From Gemmatimonadota bacterium (lineage in GTDB: Bacteria; Gemmatimonadota; Gemmatimonadetes; Gemmatimonadales; GWC2-71-9): a DNA stretch of 64,000 nt. A program made the position numbers and the translations under genes. Positions 20,542 to 29,748 of this stretch are shown here, in pieces. The notes beneath the pieces were generated by a model that did not search any database, had not been told where the DNA came from, and saw only the letters and a list, made by a program, of their open reading frames with translations. Numbering within the stretch: the first letter of the stretch is position 1; each line of letters starts with the position of its first letter. The stretch is from positions 1-64,000 of the forward strand of contig QHTK01000065.1 of assembly GCA_003220795.1 (NCBI GenBank), read 5' to 3'.

Positions 20542-20688
20542 GATGCGCCACGCGGCGGGACCAATATGGGGACGAGGTGTGATGTGCAGAGCAGTCTCCT
20601 GCTACCGCTATAGTATCGTCCTGAAACCCACCCGGAAAGAGCCGCAGCCGGGGGGGTGGCTCGTTCGGGTGCGAGCAGTTTGGGCATC

Positions 20689-20717
20689 TTGCGCCCGTAC
20701 CGCACGCCCCGCACTAT
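20689..20717 (+). promoter_or_regulatory. Candidate promoter for SusC pair 1
   Basis: TTGCGC (20689-20694), 17-base spacer, CACTAT (20712-20717), about 70 bases before the SusC start. The SusC pair 3 gap has the same layout (TTGCGA-N17-CACAAT). The divergent plug gene starts at 20541, so this 245-base gap serves both genes. Confidence 0.5.
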
Positions 20718-20786
20718 ATCCTGCCGTCCCTTAGGTTGCAGCACGAAAGCTCGTTCACCCCGCGTCACTTCTTGTCAGGGGGTCAG

Positions 20787-23700
20787 ATGAGGCACGCCAC
20801 GTCGAGCACACTCGGAGTCGTCACCATCACGACGGCATTGCTCGTGGGCGCAGCCGGATGGCTGCACGCGCAGGGGGCCGTCATCACCGGCAAGGTCACC
20901 GGCCGCCAGGGCGAGGCGCTCGGCGGTGCGCTCGTCCTGATCGACGAGCTCGGTGCCGCGGTCGCCACCACGACCGCCGGCACCTATACGCTGACCCTCA
21001 CAGCGGATAAGACGAAAGGGCAGACCGTCACGCTCCGCGCGCGCTACATCGGCTTCCAGCCCGGGGTCAAGCAGATCACGCTGACGCCGGGGACCCAGAC
21101 CCAGGACTTCCAGCTCAAGTTTGACCCGATGCAGCTCGAGGCGGTCGTGGTCACGGGGGTCGCGGAAGCGACGGAGCGGAAAAAGCTCACGTTCGCGGTC
21201 GGCAGCGTGGACGCCTCACAGCTGCAGCAGGCGCCCGGCGTCTCGGCGCTGGGCTCGCTCGAGGGGAAGGTGGCGGGGGCGCGACTGATCAACTCCAGCG
21301 GTGCCCCTGGTGGCCAGCCGACGATCCGGCTGCGCGGGGCCACCGCCCTCACGTCGCCGTCCGCGTGCACCGTTCCCCCGTGCGCGGCAACCGAGGTCCC
21401 GGGTCCGTTGATCATCGTGGACGGGACGATCACGCACTTCGGCCTCGCGGACATCAACTCCGAAGACATCGAGCGCGTCGAGGTGGTGAAAGGGGCGGCG
21501 GCGTCGTCCCTGTACGGCTCGAATGCCGCCAACGGCGTGGTGCAGATCTTCACCAGGCGCGGCGAGCGCATCCCGGACGGCAAGCTGGTGGTCACGGTGC
21601 GCAATGAGTACGGCCAGTCGTTCCGCCCCAAGGCGATCCCTACGGCGCTGGCGCATCCGTACCTGATCGACACCGTCGGGACGTACCAGGATGCGCTGGG
21701 GAACACCGTTACGAACGGGGACTACATCACGCCACCTTTGAGCGACCCGACCGCGTCGTGTGCGGTAGGCGGTTGTTTGGTCGGCATCAACTCGCAGCCG
21801 AACTTAAGGGCCGACCACATCGCCGACATTCCCTACAGCGCGTTCGGCCGGTCCGTGTACGACGCGCAGTCGGCGCTGCTCACGCACGGCCCATTCTACA
21901 CGAACTACGTCTCGATCGGGCAGCGGCGGGGCAACACGAACTACAACGTGTCGTTCCAGAACACCAAAGAGGACGGCGTTCTCATCCTGCTCAAGGGCTA
22001 CAACCGGCAGAACTTCCGCGTGAACGTGGATCAGGCGCTGACGCCGCGGCTCGACCTGTCGGTCGGGGGGTTCTTCGGCAAGTCGAACAACAATCAGGTC
22101 GCGCAGGGTCCCGGCGCGCCGTTCTTCGCGGTGACGTTCATCGAGCCCAACATCAACCTGTTTGCCCCGAACCCGGACGGCACGCCGTACGCGGCGCAGA
22201 TTCCGCACGTCCTACCGAACGCCACGAACCCGCTGTACACCCTGGCCAACCGGCAGATCAAAACCGATCGCTCGCGCTTCACCGGCTACGCGAAGGCGAC
22301 CTACCGGATTCGCGACTGGCTGTCGTTGGAGGGGAACTACAACTACGACCAGGAGACGTCCAACTTCACGAACCAGGTACCGAAGAACTTCCTGAACTCG
22401 CACGGTGAGCCGACGAGCGGCTCGCTCGTGAAGATCGACAGCGCCGGCCGGACGTTCAATACCGGCGCGACCCTCACCAGCGTACGCGCGTTCCACCTCG
22501 GTTCGTGGAACGTGCGCAACACCACCAAGGCCGCGTACGTGTACGAGGACCAGACGGTGACGGTCTTCTCGGACACGGCTGCGGCGTTCAAGGTCCTGAA
22601 CACGCCTGAGTTCGTGGCGGTCGATCGGACCTCGCTGTCGCCCGGCTCCGCCGACATCGCGATCCGGAACAAGAACTACTACGTCATCTCCGGCTTCGAC
22701 ATCAAGGATCGCTACCTGGTCGATGGGCTGGTGCGGTGGGACGGCTCGTCGCTGTTCGGCTCGGACAGCCGCTGGCAGACGTACTACCGGGTCTCGGGGG
22801 CGTACCGCCTGTCGCAGGACCTTCACCTGAACGGCATCGACGAGCTGAAGCTGCGCGCCTCCTACGGAACGGCCGGCTTGCGGCCCACGTTCGATGCCCA
22901 GTACGAGACGTTTGCCGTCATCGGCGGCGTGCCGGTGAAGCAGACGCTCGGCAACAAGACCCTCAAGCCGGCGCGCTCGGCGGAGACGGAGGTGGGCGGC
23001 AACATCGACTTCCTCAACAACCGGGTCACTCTGGAGTACTCGTACTCGCGCAAAGAGACGAAGGACCAGATCATGCTGGTGCCCCTCTCCGGAGCGACCG
23101 GGTACGTCAACCAGTGGCAGAACGCCGCCACGTTGCTCGGGCATACACACGAGCTGTCGCTGGGCGCGGTCCTGGTGGACCGGCCCGAGTTCTCTTGGCG
23201 GCTGAATGTAGCCGCCGACCGCACGCGTCAACGGATCACGCAGCTGAACACGCCGCCGTTCCTGGTGGGGCCGGATTACGTCGGCAACAATGACGTCGTG
23301 CAGCACTTCAAGATCGCGGCCGGGGAGACCTTCGGCGTGATCTACGGCACGAAGATCGTCCGCACCCTCGCCGACCTGTACGCCGATCCGAAAAAGCAGG
23401 CGCTCTCGGGCGCCAACCAGCATTGGAGCCCGGACAGCGTGATCGTCAATGAAGACGGCTTCCTCGTGCGGAAGGACCTCTATCACACGATCGGCGAGCG
23501 GTTCATCCCGTACGTGGATCCCTCGGGCAGCTCGATCATCAAGATCGCCGACGTGAACCCCGACTTCAACGCGAGCTTCACCACGAACGTGCGATACAAG
23601 AACTTTTCCGCCTACGCGTTGGTGGATTGGGTGCAGGGAGGGAAGATCTACAACGCCACGCGGCAATGGCCATTTTTCGAGTTTCGCGACCGCGTGTACG

Positions 23701-24101
23701 ACCAGTCCAGCAAGCCCGTGGCGACGGGATGCGGAGTCGATGCCAATAAAGTGCCTCTGCCCGCCTGTTACAGCACCGGGAAGAAGCCGACCGACTACTA
23801 CCAGGCCATCTACAACGGTATCAACCCCATCGACTTCTTCGTCGAACCGGGCACGTACGTGAAGATCAAGGAGCTGAACGTCAGCTATACCTTCCAGCGC
23901 AGCATGCTGGAGAAGCTCGGTCTCGGGATCAACAGCCTGCGCGTGGGCGTGATCGGGCGCAACCTGTTCACCTTCACCAAGTACTCCGGGTACGATCCCG
24001 AAGTGGCCGGCCTATCGGGGGACCCGTACTCGTTCCGGGTCGACGGCTTCTCGTACCCGAACTTCCGGACCTTCACGGGCTTTGCGGAGATCAACTTCTG
24101 A
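20787..24101 (+). CDS. SusC/RagA-type TonB-dependent outer-membrane receptor (pair 1)
   Basis: The 1104-residue protein has a signal peptide (cut about residue 29), a CarboxypepD_reg domain (30-115) and a TonB-box-like EAVVVTG (about 118). The plug ends in VVKGAAASSLYGSNAANGVVQIFTRRG (about 233-260), and a 22-strand barrel runs to the C-terminal Phe (FAEINF). SusC proteins import glycans, peptides or other large nutrients with SusD as the lid, powered by TonB. An unusual Cys pair is inside the plug (SACTVPPCAATEVPG). A GGGGGTCAG site precedes the ATG. SusD follows after 35 bases. The substrate cannot be read from the sequence. Confidence 0.94.
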   Translation: MRHATSSTLGVVTITTALLVGAAGWLHAQGAVITGKVTGRQGEALGGALVLIDELGAAVATTTAGTYTLTLTADKTKGQTVTLRARYIGFQPGVKQITLTPGTQTQDFQLKFDPMQLEAVVVTGVAEATERKKLTFAVGSVDASQLQQAPGVSALGSLEGKVAGARLINSSGAPGGQPTIRLRGATALTSPSACTVPPCAATEVPGPLIIVDGTITHFGLADINSEDIERVEVVKGAAASSLYGSNAANGVVQIFTRRGERIPDGKLVVTVRNEYGQSFRPKAIPTALAHPYLIDTVGTYQDALGNTVTNGDYITPPLSDPTASCAVGGCLVGINSQPNLRADHIADIPYSAFGRSVYDAQSALLTHGPFYTNYVSIGQRRGNTNYNVSFQNTKEDGVLILLKGYNRQNFRVNVDQALTPRLDLSVGGFFGKSNNNQVAQGPGAPFFAVTFIEPNINLFAPNPDGTPYAAQIPHVLPNATNPLYTLANRQIKTDRSRFTGYAKATYRIRDWLSLEGNYNYDQETSNFTNQVPKNFLNSHGEPTSGSLVKIDSAGRTFNTGATLTSVRAFHLGSWNVRNTTKAAYVYEDQTVTVFSDTAAAFKVLNTPEFVAVDRTSLSPGSADIAIRNKNYYVISGFDIKDRYLVDGLVRWDGSSLFGSDSRWQTYYRVSGAYRLSQDLHLNGIDELKLRASYGTAGLRPTFDAQYETFAVIGGVPVKQTLGNKTLKPARSAETEVGGNIDFLNNRVTLEYSYSRKETKDQIMLVPLSGATGYVNQWQNAATLLGHTHELSLGAVLVDRPEFSWRLNVAADRTRQRITQLNTPPFLVGPDYVGNNDVVQHFKIAAGETFGVIYGTKIVRTLADLYADPKKQALSGANQHWSPDSVIVNEDGFLVRKDLYHTIGERFIPYVDPSGSSIIKIADVNPDFNASFTTNVRYKNFSAYALVDWVQGGKIYNATRQWPFFEFRDRVYDQSSKPVATGCGVDANKVPLPACYSTGKKPTDYYQAIYNGINPIDFFVEPGTYVKIKELNVSYTFQRSMLEKLGLGINSLRVGVIGRNLFTFTKYSGYDPEVAGLSGDPYSFRVDGFSYPNFRTFTGFAEINF

Positions 24102-24136
24102 TCCGCGGACCGACCTTCTCTAGGAGCGTGCGACTT

Positions 24137-25987
24137 ATGAGCTTGGGCAAACGTATCCCGGAGGTCGTGGGCCTCGCGACGGTCCTGATCTGCGCGGGCG
24201 GATGCGACACACTCAACATCAAGAACCCCAACGCGCCGGACTCGCCCCGCGCGCTGTCCGACCCGTCCACGGTGCAGTCGATCGCCGTGGGTGCCGTGCG
24301 GACCTGGTATCTCACCATGCAAGGCGATCTGGGGGCTGACGCGTATCCGGCCCTCACGATGGTCGTGATGGCGCGCAGCCATGTCGCGGCGTGGAATAAC
24401 TACAACATCCGGTTCTACACCGGGTGTACCACCGGCAACTGGGACGTGTACACCACGGCGACCAACGGCACGTGCGGCACCGAGCAGCTGGGCGCCACGT
24501 ATCCGCGCGTCGAGTGGCAAAACGACCCCGCCTCGGCGCAACGCACCCAGATCGAGCCGCTGTGGTACGGATACTACTCGGCGCTGTCGTCCGCCAACGA
24601 TGTCTTGAAAGCGATCCGGCAGAAGGGGATCGTCATCACCGATGCCGACAACACGAAGATGGTCGAGACCATGGCGACGCTGGTGCAGGCGTTGAGCCTG
24701 AGCGGCATCGCCCTGAACTACGACCAGGGCTTCATCGTGACGGACAGCACCCCGGTGGATGCGAACGGCTCACCGATCGTGGCGTTCAAGTCCGACACCG
24801 CGCTCCGCGACACGGCCTTGGCAAAGTTCGACGCGGCAATCGCGATGGCCGCGACCAAGTTCGGCGTCCCGGGGGACTTCTTCGGCAGCCCGGCGCAGAG
24901 CTACACCAATGTGCACATCGCCCAGATCGCCAACACCATGGCCGCGCGGACGCTGGCGTACTTCCCGCGCAACGCCGCGCAAAACGCCGCGGTCGATTGG
25001 GCCAGGGTGACGGGTTATGCCTCCAAGGGCATCAGCTCCGGGACCCCCTTCGACTGGGTCTTCCATGACGATGCGTGCGCCAGCTGGTGTGACTGGCTCA
25101 AGGTGTGGAGCAACGACATGACCACGATGCGGATCCACAGCCGGGTCGCGCATCTGCTGGATCCTGCCCATCTGCCGGACCCCTGGAATATCGTGAACAA
25201 CAGCCAGCCCAACTCACCGGACCAGCGCCTGGGCGACGGGACTTATCGGGGAGGAGCGAAGTACGCAAAGCTTATCTCGGCTGTCGCCGACACGCACACG
25301 GTCAAGCGGGGCGGCTTGGACTACGTCTGGAGTACCGACCCTGAGATCCAGAACAAGTCGCGGGGTGCGTGGCACCAGAGCGCCGTCGGGCAGGTCCGCT
25401 ATGACAGCCTAGCCACGTGCGGTGACAATCCGCAGGGCGAGGTTACCGGGTCGGGAGATGCCCCGGCGGTGCTCGCGGCCGAGAACGACCTGATCTGGGC
25501 GGAAGCCCTGATCCGGCAGGGCACGCCCGACCTCGTCACGGCGGCCACGCTCATCAACCATACGCGCGTTGGCCCGGATCTACTGGGGCGGCCACGCGGT
25601 GGCGCGAGCGCCGCGAAGCCGAGCTTCCTCCCGGCGAGCGCGGCCGACGGTCCGGCGGGTCTGCTCCAGGAGCTGCAGTACGAGCAGGACGTCGAGCTGC
25701 CGGGCTCGAACACGGCGCCGTTCTATAACCAGCGGCGCATCGACAAACTGGAGCCACTCACGCCGCACCAGATGCCGGTGCCGGCGAAAGAGCTTGGCGT
25801 GCTGAAGTTGTCGCTGTACACGTGCGGTGGCGCAAGTCATCCGGACGGGAGCTGCGACGCGCACCCGGCGCCAAGCGCGGTCGTGGCGGCCTTGGTGACG
25901 AACGCACCCCAGATGTGGACGGAAATGCAGCGGCAGGCGCAGGCGCGCCGGGAGATCAACGCCATACTGGGCCCGCGCCGCCGCTAA
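24137..25987 (+). CDS. SusD/RagB-like outer-membrane lipoprotein (pair 1)
   Basis: The 616-residue protein has a lipobox at ICAGGC (Cys about residue 25), followed by DTLNIKNPNAPDSPRAL, a SusD start typical of Gemmatimonadota/Bacteroidetes. TPR-like helices (about 40-300) and a C-terminal SusD domain (QRRIDKLEPLTPHQMPVPAKEL near the end) follow. It would cap the SusC barrel and bind substrate. Several Cys pairs (CTTGNWDVYTTATNGTC; CASWC) are unusual for the family. ATG 24137 is chosen over GTG 24128 by position of the GGAG site. This SusD resembles that of pair 4 more than pairs 2 and 3: both are longer (616 and 592 residues) and lack the shared NNPxFxQCxDRNP ending. Confidence 0.9.
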   Translation: MSLGKRIPEVVGLATVLICAGGCDTLNIKNPNAPDSPRALSDPSTVQSIAVGAVRTWYLTMQGDLGADAYPALTMVVMARSHVAAWNNYNIRFYTGCTTGNWDVYTTATNGTCGTEQLGATYPRVEWQNDPASAQRTQIEPLWYGYYSALSSANDVLKAIRQKGIVITDADNTKMVETMATLVQALSLSGIALNYDQGFIVTDSTPVDANGSPIVAFKSDTALRDTALAKFDAAIAMAATKFGVPGDFFGSPAQSYTNVHIAQIANTMAARTLAYFPRNAAQNAAVDWARVTGYASKGISSGTPFDWVFHDDACASWCDWLKVWSNDMTTMRIHSRVAHLLDPAHLPDPWNIVNNSQPNSPDQRLGDGTYRGGAKYAKLISAVADTHTVKRGGLDYVWSTDPEIQNKSRGAWHQSAVGQVRYDSLATCGDNPQGEVTGSGDAPAVLAAENDLIWAEALIRQGTPDLVTAATLINHTRVGPDLLGRPRGGASAAKPSFLPASAADGPAGLLQELQYEQDVELPGSNTAPFYNQRRIDKLEPLTPHQMPVPAKELGVLKLSLYTCGGASHPDGSCDAHPAPSAVVAALVTNAPQMWTEMQRQAQARREINAILGPRRR

Positions 25988-26016
25988 CCTGAGCGCGCGG
26001 TCGTACCGTCGACGCC

Positions 26017-26047
26017 AACAGGCGCGTCGCTCGTCGGCGCGCCTGTT
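26017..26047 (+). terminator. Terminator-like hairpin after SusD pair 1
   Basis: AACAGGCGCG (26017-26026) pairs perfectly with CGCGCCTGTT (26038-26047). Only a few T follow. If the downstream CRTAC1 gene starts upstream of its GTG at 26055, the hairpin falls inside its signal-peptide coding region. Confidence 0.5.
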
Positions 26048-26054
26048 CATTCTC

Positions 26055-29000
26055 GTGGCGAGCCTCGCGCTCGGTTCAGGTTGCCGTGGCGCCGCGTCCC
26101 CCGGGTCATGGCACGAGGAGGCGGGGTACCGGTGGCGCGAGCTGCGCGTGGCGCGCAGTGGCGGTCCGGGGTTCGCCGAGCTTTCCCCATCCCAAACCGG
26201 CATCCACTTCACCAACACGATCACCCTCGACAGCGCGCTCTGGAACCGCCACCTGGCGCAGGGCGGCGGCGTGGCCCTGGGCGACGTGGACGGGGACGGC
26301 CTTCCCGACGTCTATCTCACGAGCAACCAGGGCTCGAACGTTCTGTACCGCAACCTGGGTGGCTGGCGGTTCGAGGACGTCACCGCCAAGGCGGGCGTCG
26401 CGTTGACGGGGCGTCACTCCACGGGAGCGGTGTTGGCCGACGTGGACGGCGACGGCGACCTGGACCTGCTCGTCAGCACGCTGGGGGGTGGCGTGGCGCT
26501 GTTCGTCAACGACGGGCACGGGGTGTTCACCGAGCGGACGGCGGAGGCCGGCCTCGCCGCGCGCACGGGCAGCATGACGATGACGTTGACGGACGTGGAC
26601 GGGAACGGCCACCTCGACCTCTACGTGGCCAACTATAAGACGCGGTCGGCGATGGACGTCTACCCGCCGCAGGAACGCGCTTTCAATCAGGTCGTTCGGG
26701 AGGTGGGGAAGCGCTTCGAGGTCGTCCCCAAGTTCCAGAAGGATTATCGCGTCGAGGACCGGCCTGAGTACGGTATGGTCGCGATGCAGCAGCGCGCCGA
26801 TCCGGACGCATTCTACCTGAACGACGGCACCGGACACTTCACGCTGGCGTCGTGGACGTCGGGGCGCTTCCTCGACGAAGCGGGCAAGCCCCTCGCCGCG
26901 GCGCCGGAATACTTCGCCTTGTCGGCCAAGTTCACCGACGTGGACGGTGACGGCGCACCGGACCTGTACGTCTGCGACGATTTCGAGGACCCCGACTTCC
27001 TGTGGCTGAATGACGGGAAGGGGACGTTTCGCGCGGCACCCCGTCTCGCCCTCCGCAACACCAGCAACTCCTCGATGGCGGTTGATTTTTCCGATGTGGA
27101 TCGCGACGGTCAGGTCGACATCTTCGTCGCGGACATGCTGGGTCGGGGACCGCGTCGCAAGACCGAGATCCCCACGCACACGCCTCTGCCGAAGCTGATC
27201 GGACGGATCGACGACCGGCCCCAGTGGCAGCGCAATACGCTCTTCAAGAACCGCGGCGACGGCAGCTTCGCGGAAATCGCAGCCTTCGCCGGGATTGAGG
27301 CCTCTGACTGGTCGTGGGACGCCCAGTTCCTGGACGTGGATCTCGACGGCTACGAGGACCTGCTCATCACGACCGGGCACCTGTGGGATGTCATGGACGC
27401 GGACACCTGGGAGCGGGCTCGGACGACGTTCTCGGGCCTGGAGTGGAGACGGGAGCTCGCGCAGTTCCCCAAACTCGCGGTGCCGAGCGTCGCCTTCCGC
27501 AACAACGGTGACCTCACCTTCTCGGACGTGGGCCAGCGGTGGGGGTTCGGCGCCGACGACGCGATCTCGCACGGCATGGCCATGGCGGACCTGGACGGGG
27601 ACGGCGCTTTGGACATCGTCGTCAATCGGCTCGGCTCCCCCGCGGCGGTGTTCCGCAACCTCGTCAGTGCCCCGCGCGTGGCGGTGCGGCTGCGCGGTCA
27701 GGCGCCGAATACCGCGGGCGCTGGGTCCAAGATTCGCGTGTTGGGCGGCCCGGTCCCGGTCCAGCAGAAGGAGGTCGTGCTCGGCGGTAGCTACCTCTCC
27801 GGCTCCGACCCCCTCTACAGCTTCGCTGCTGGGAAGGCGCAGGAGCTGACGATCGAAGTGGCGTGGCGGCGCGGCGGGCGCTCCATAGTTCACGGCGTCA
27901 AGCCGAACCGCGAGTATGAGATCAAGGAGCCTGCACAGTCCCCGGGCGTTCCGGGCTCCCCGGGCTTGCGCCCGGGGTCAGCGCCCTGGTTTCGGGACGC
28001 GTCGGCCGAGGTCAGTCACCGCCACGTCGACACGCCCTACAACGACTGGGCTCGACAGCGGCTGCTTCCCCATGCGCTGAGCCAGCTGGGCCCCGGGCTC
28101 ACATGGTACGACGTCGACGGCGACGGCACGGAAGACCTGCTGATCACGTCGGGGAGGGGCGGCTCGCTGGCGTACTACCGGAACGAGCGCGGTCGCCTGC
28201 GCAAGGTCGACCTCCACGTTCCCGCCGCGCGTTACGACGAGACCACGGTGCTGCCGCTGCCCGGCGCCGCCGGTGCGACCGTGTTGCTGGTGGGCCAGTC
28301 GAGCTACGAGTCGCTCACGCCGGCCGAAGCCGGGGCGGTACCGTCGGTGCTCGCAGTGGAGCCCGCCGGCGGCCGCGTCTCGCCGGCGGTGGCTGGGGAC
28401 AGGTTCAGTGTCGGGCCGCTGGCGGTCGCCGACGTGTACGGGGACGGTCGCCTGGATCTGCTGGTGGGCGGGCGCGTCGCGCCGGGAGCGTATCCGAGCG
28501 CCGCGTCGTCGCGGCTGTACCGCAATCGCGGGGGGGCACGGTTCGTTCTCGACGAGGCGAACAGCAGTCTGCTGCAACACGTCGGCCTGATATCGGCAGC
28601 CGTCTTCTCCGACGTGGACGGCGACGGCTGGCCCGATCTGATCCTCGCGCCGGAGTGGGGATCGCTCAAGCTGTTCCTGAACGACCACGGCCGGCTGCGC
28701 GACGCGACGGCCCAGTGGGGGCTGGACCGCTGGGTGGGTCGCTGGAACGGGGTGACGACGGGGGACCTGGACGGGGATGGGCGTCTCGACATCGTGGCGA
28801 CAAGCTGGGGTCGCAACACCAATTATCGTGTCGATGCGACTCATCCGCTGCTGTTGTATTACGGGGACTTCACCGGGTCCGGAAGCTGGGACATGATCGA
28901 AGCCCAATACGACGAGCGACTGGGAGTTGTCGCGCCCCTCACCCAGCTCCCCCGCTTGATGACGGCGCTGCCCGCGGTGCGCTTGAACACCCGCACGTTC

Positions 29001-29726
29001 GCGGCGTACGCCAACGCCTCCCTCCACGACGTGCTGGGACGAGGGCTCGAGGGAGCGCAGCATCTCCAGGCCGCCACGCTGGATCATACGGTCTTCTTCA
29101 ATCGGGGCGGGACGTTTCAGGGAGTGGCGCTGCCGCCGGAGGCGCAGTTCGCCCCGGCCTTCTACGCCGGAGTGGCGGACTTCGACGGCGACGGGCACGA
29201 GGATCTGTTTCTCGCCCAGAACTTTTTTCCCACCGAGATAGGGACGCGGCGCTACGACGCCGGTCGCGGCCTGCTGCTGCTCGGGCAGGGCGGCGGTACG
29301 CTGGTGCCGGTGCCCGGGCAAGTCTCCGGGATCACCGTGTATGGGGACCAGCGGGGCGCGGCGTTCGCCGACTACGACGGAGACGGCCGGCTCGACCTCG
29401 CGGTGTCTCAGAACGGTGCCGAGACGAAGCTGTATCACAACGAGCACGCCCGGCCGGGGCTGCGCGTGCACCTGGTGGGCCCGCGCGAGAACCCCCACGG
29501 GATCGGTGCGACGCTGCGCCTGGTGTACGACGACGGGGCTCGGGGGCCAGCGCGTGAGCTGCACGCCGGATCGGGCTACTGGTCTCAGGACGGCGCGATC
29601 CAGGTGCTCGGCGTGGCGGAGGGGCAGCGACCCGTCGCCGTGTGGATCCGCTGGCCGGGCGGCGCGGAGACGTCTGCGCCGCTCGCCACGGGACAGCGAG
29701 AGCTGATTGCTCGCACTCCGCGTTGA
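26055..29726 (+). CDS. Double CRTAC1 protein: two FG-GAP/ASPIC-UnbV modules in one chain
   Basis: The 1223-residue exported protein carries two complete propeller-plus-ASPIC/UnbV modules. Module 1 has repeats with DVDGDGLPDVYLTSNQGS, DVDGDGDLDLLVST, DVDGNGHLDLYVANYKT and ends in an ASPIC domain (about 538-620, VAVRLRGQAPNTAGAGS). Module 2 follows a Pro/Gly linker (about 637-650), restarts with DVDGDGTEDLLITSGRGG and ends in a second ASPIC domain (about 1135-1220). The annotated GTG start leaves only about nine residues before the lipobox-like GSGC. The frame is open further upstream, reading SSARLFILVASLALGSGC, which is a better lipoprotein signal, but no ATG/GTG/TTG is in place, so the true start is unsure. 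The gene lies between SusCD pairs 1 and 2. Confidence 0.85.
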   Translation: MASLALGSGCRGAASPGSWHEEAGYRWRELRVARSGGPGFAELSPSQTGIHFTNTITLDSALWNRHLAQGGGVALGDVDGDGLPDVYLTSNQGSNVLYRNLGGWRFEDVTAKAGVALTGRHSTGAVLADVDGDGDLDLLVSTLGGGVALFVNDGHGVFTERTAEAGLAARTGSMTMTLTDVDGNGHLDLYVANYKTRSAMDVYPPQERAFNQVVREVGKRFEVVPKFQKDYRVEDRPEYGMVAMQQRADPDAFYLNDGTGHFTLASWTSGRFLDEAGKPLAAAPEYFALSAKFTDVDGDGAPDLYVCDDFEDPDFLWLNDGKGTFRAAPRLALRNTSNSSMAVDFSDVDRDGQVDIFVADMLGRGPRRKTEIPTHTPLPKLIGRIDDRPQWQRNTLFKNRGDGSFAEIAAFAGIEASDWSWDAQFLDVDLDGYEDLLITTGHLWDVMDADTWERARTTFSGLEWRRELAQFPKLAVPSVAFRNNGDLTFSDVGQRWGFGADDAISHGMAMADLDGDGALDIVVNRLGSPAAVFRNLVSAPRVAVRLRGQAPNTAGAGSKIRVLGGPVPVQQKEVVLGGSYLSGSDPLYSFAAGKAQELTIEVAWRRGGRSIVHGVKPNREYEIKEPAQSPGVPGSPGLRPGSAPWFRDASAEVSHRHVDTPYNDWARQRLLPHALSQLGPGLTWYDVDGDGTEDLLITSGRGGSLAYYRNERGRLRKVDLHVPAARYDETTVLPLPGAAGATVLLVGQSSYESLTPAEAGAVPSVLAVEPAGGRVSPAVAGDRFSVGPLAVADVYGDGRLDLLVGGRVAPGAYPSAASSRLYRNRGGARFVLDEANSSLLQHVGLISAAVFSDVDGDGWPDLILAPEWGSLKLFLNDHGRLRDATAQWGLDRWVGRWNGVTTGDLDGDGRLDIVATSWGRNTNYRVDATHPLLLYYGDFTGSGSWDMIEAQYDERLGVVAPLTQLPRLMTALPAVRLNTRTFAAYANASLHDVLGRGLEGAQHLQAATLDHTVFFNRGGTFQGVALPPEAQFAPAFYAGVADFDGDGHEDLFLAQNFFPTEIGTRRYDAGRGLLLLGQGGGTLVPVPGQVSGITVYGDQRGAAFADYDGDGRLDLAVSQNGAETKLYHNEHARPGLRVHLVGPRENPHGIGATLRLVYDDGARGPARELHAGSGYWSQDGAIQVLGVAEGQRPVAVWIRWPGGAETSAPLATGQRELIARTPR
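27958..27977. repeat. Palindromic insert in the linker of the double CRTAC1 gene
   Basis: CCCCGGGC (27958-27965) and GCCCGGGG (27970-27977) around the loop TTGC encode part of the Pro/Gly linker between the two modules. An adjacent CCCGGGCGTTCCGGG makes the whole 27940-27980 stretch strongly self-complementary. Confidence 0.6.
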
Positions 29727-29748
29727 CGCTACGCTTAAGGCCACCTCT

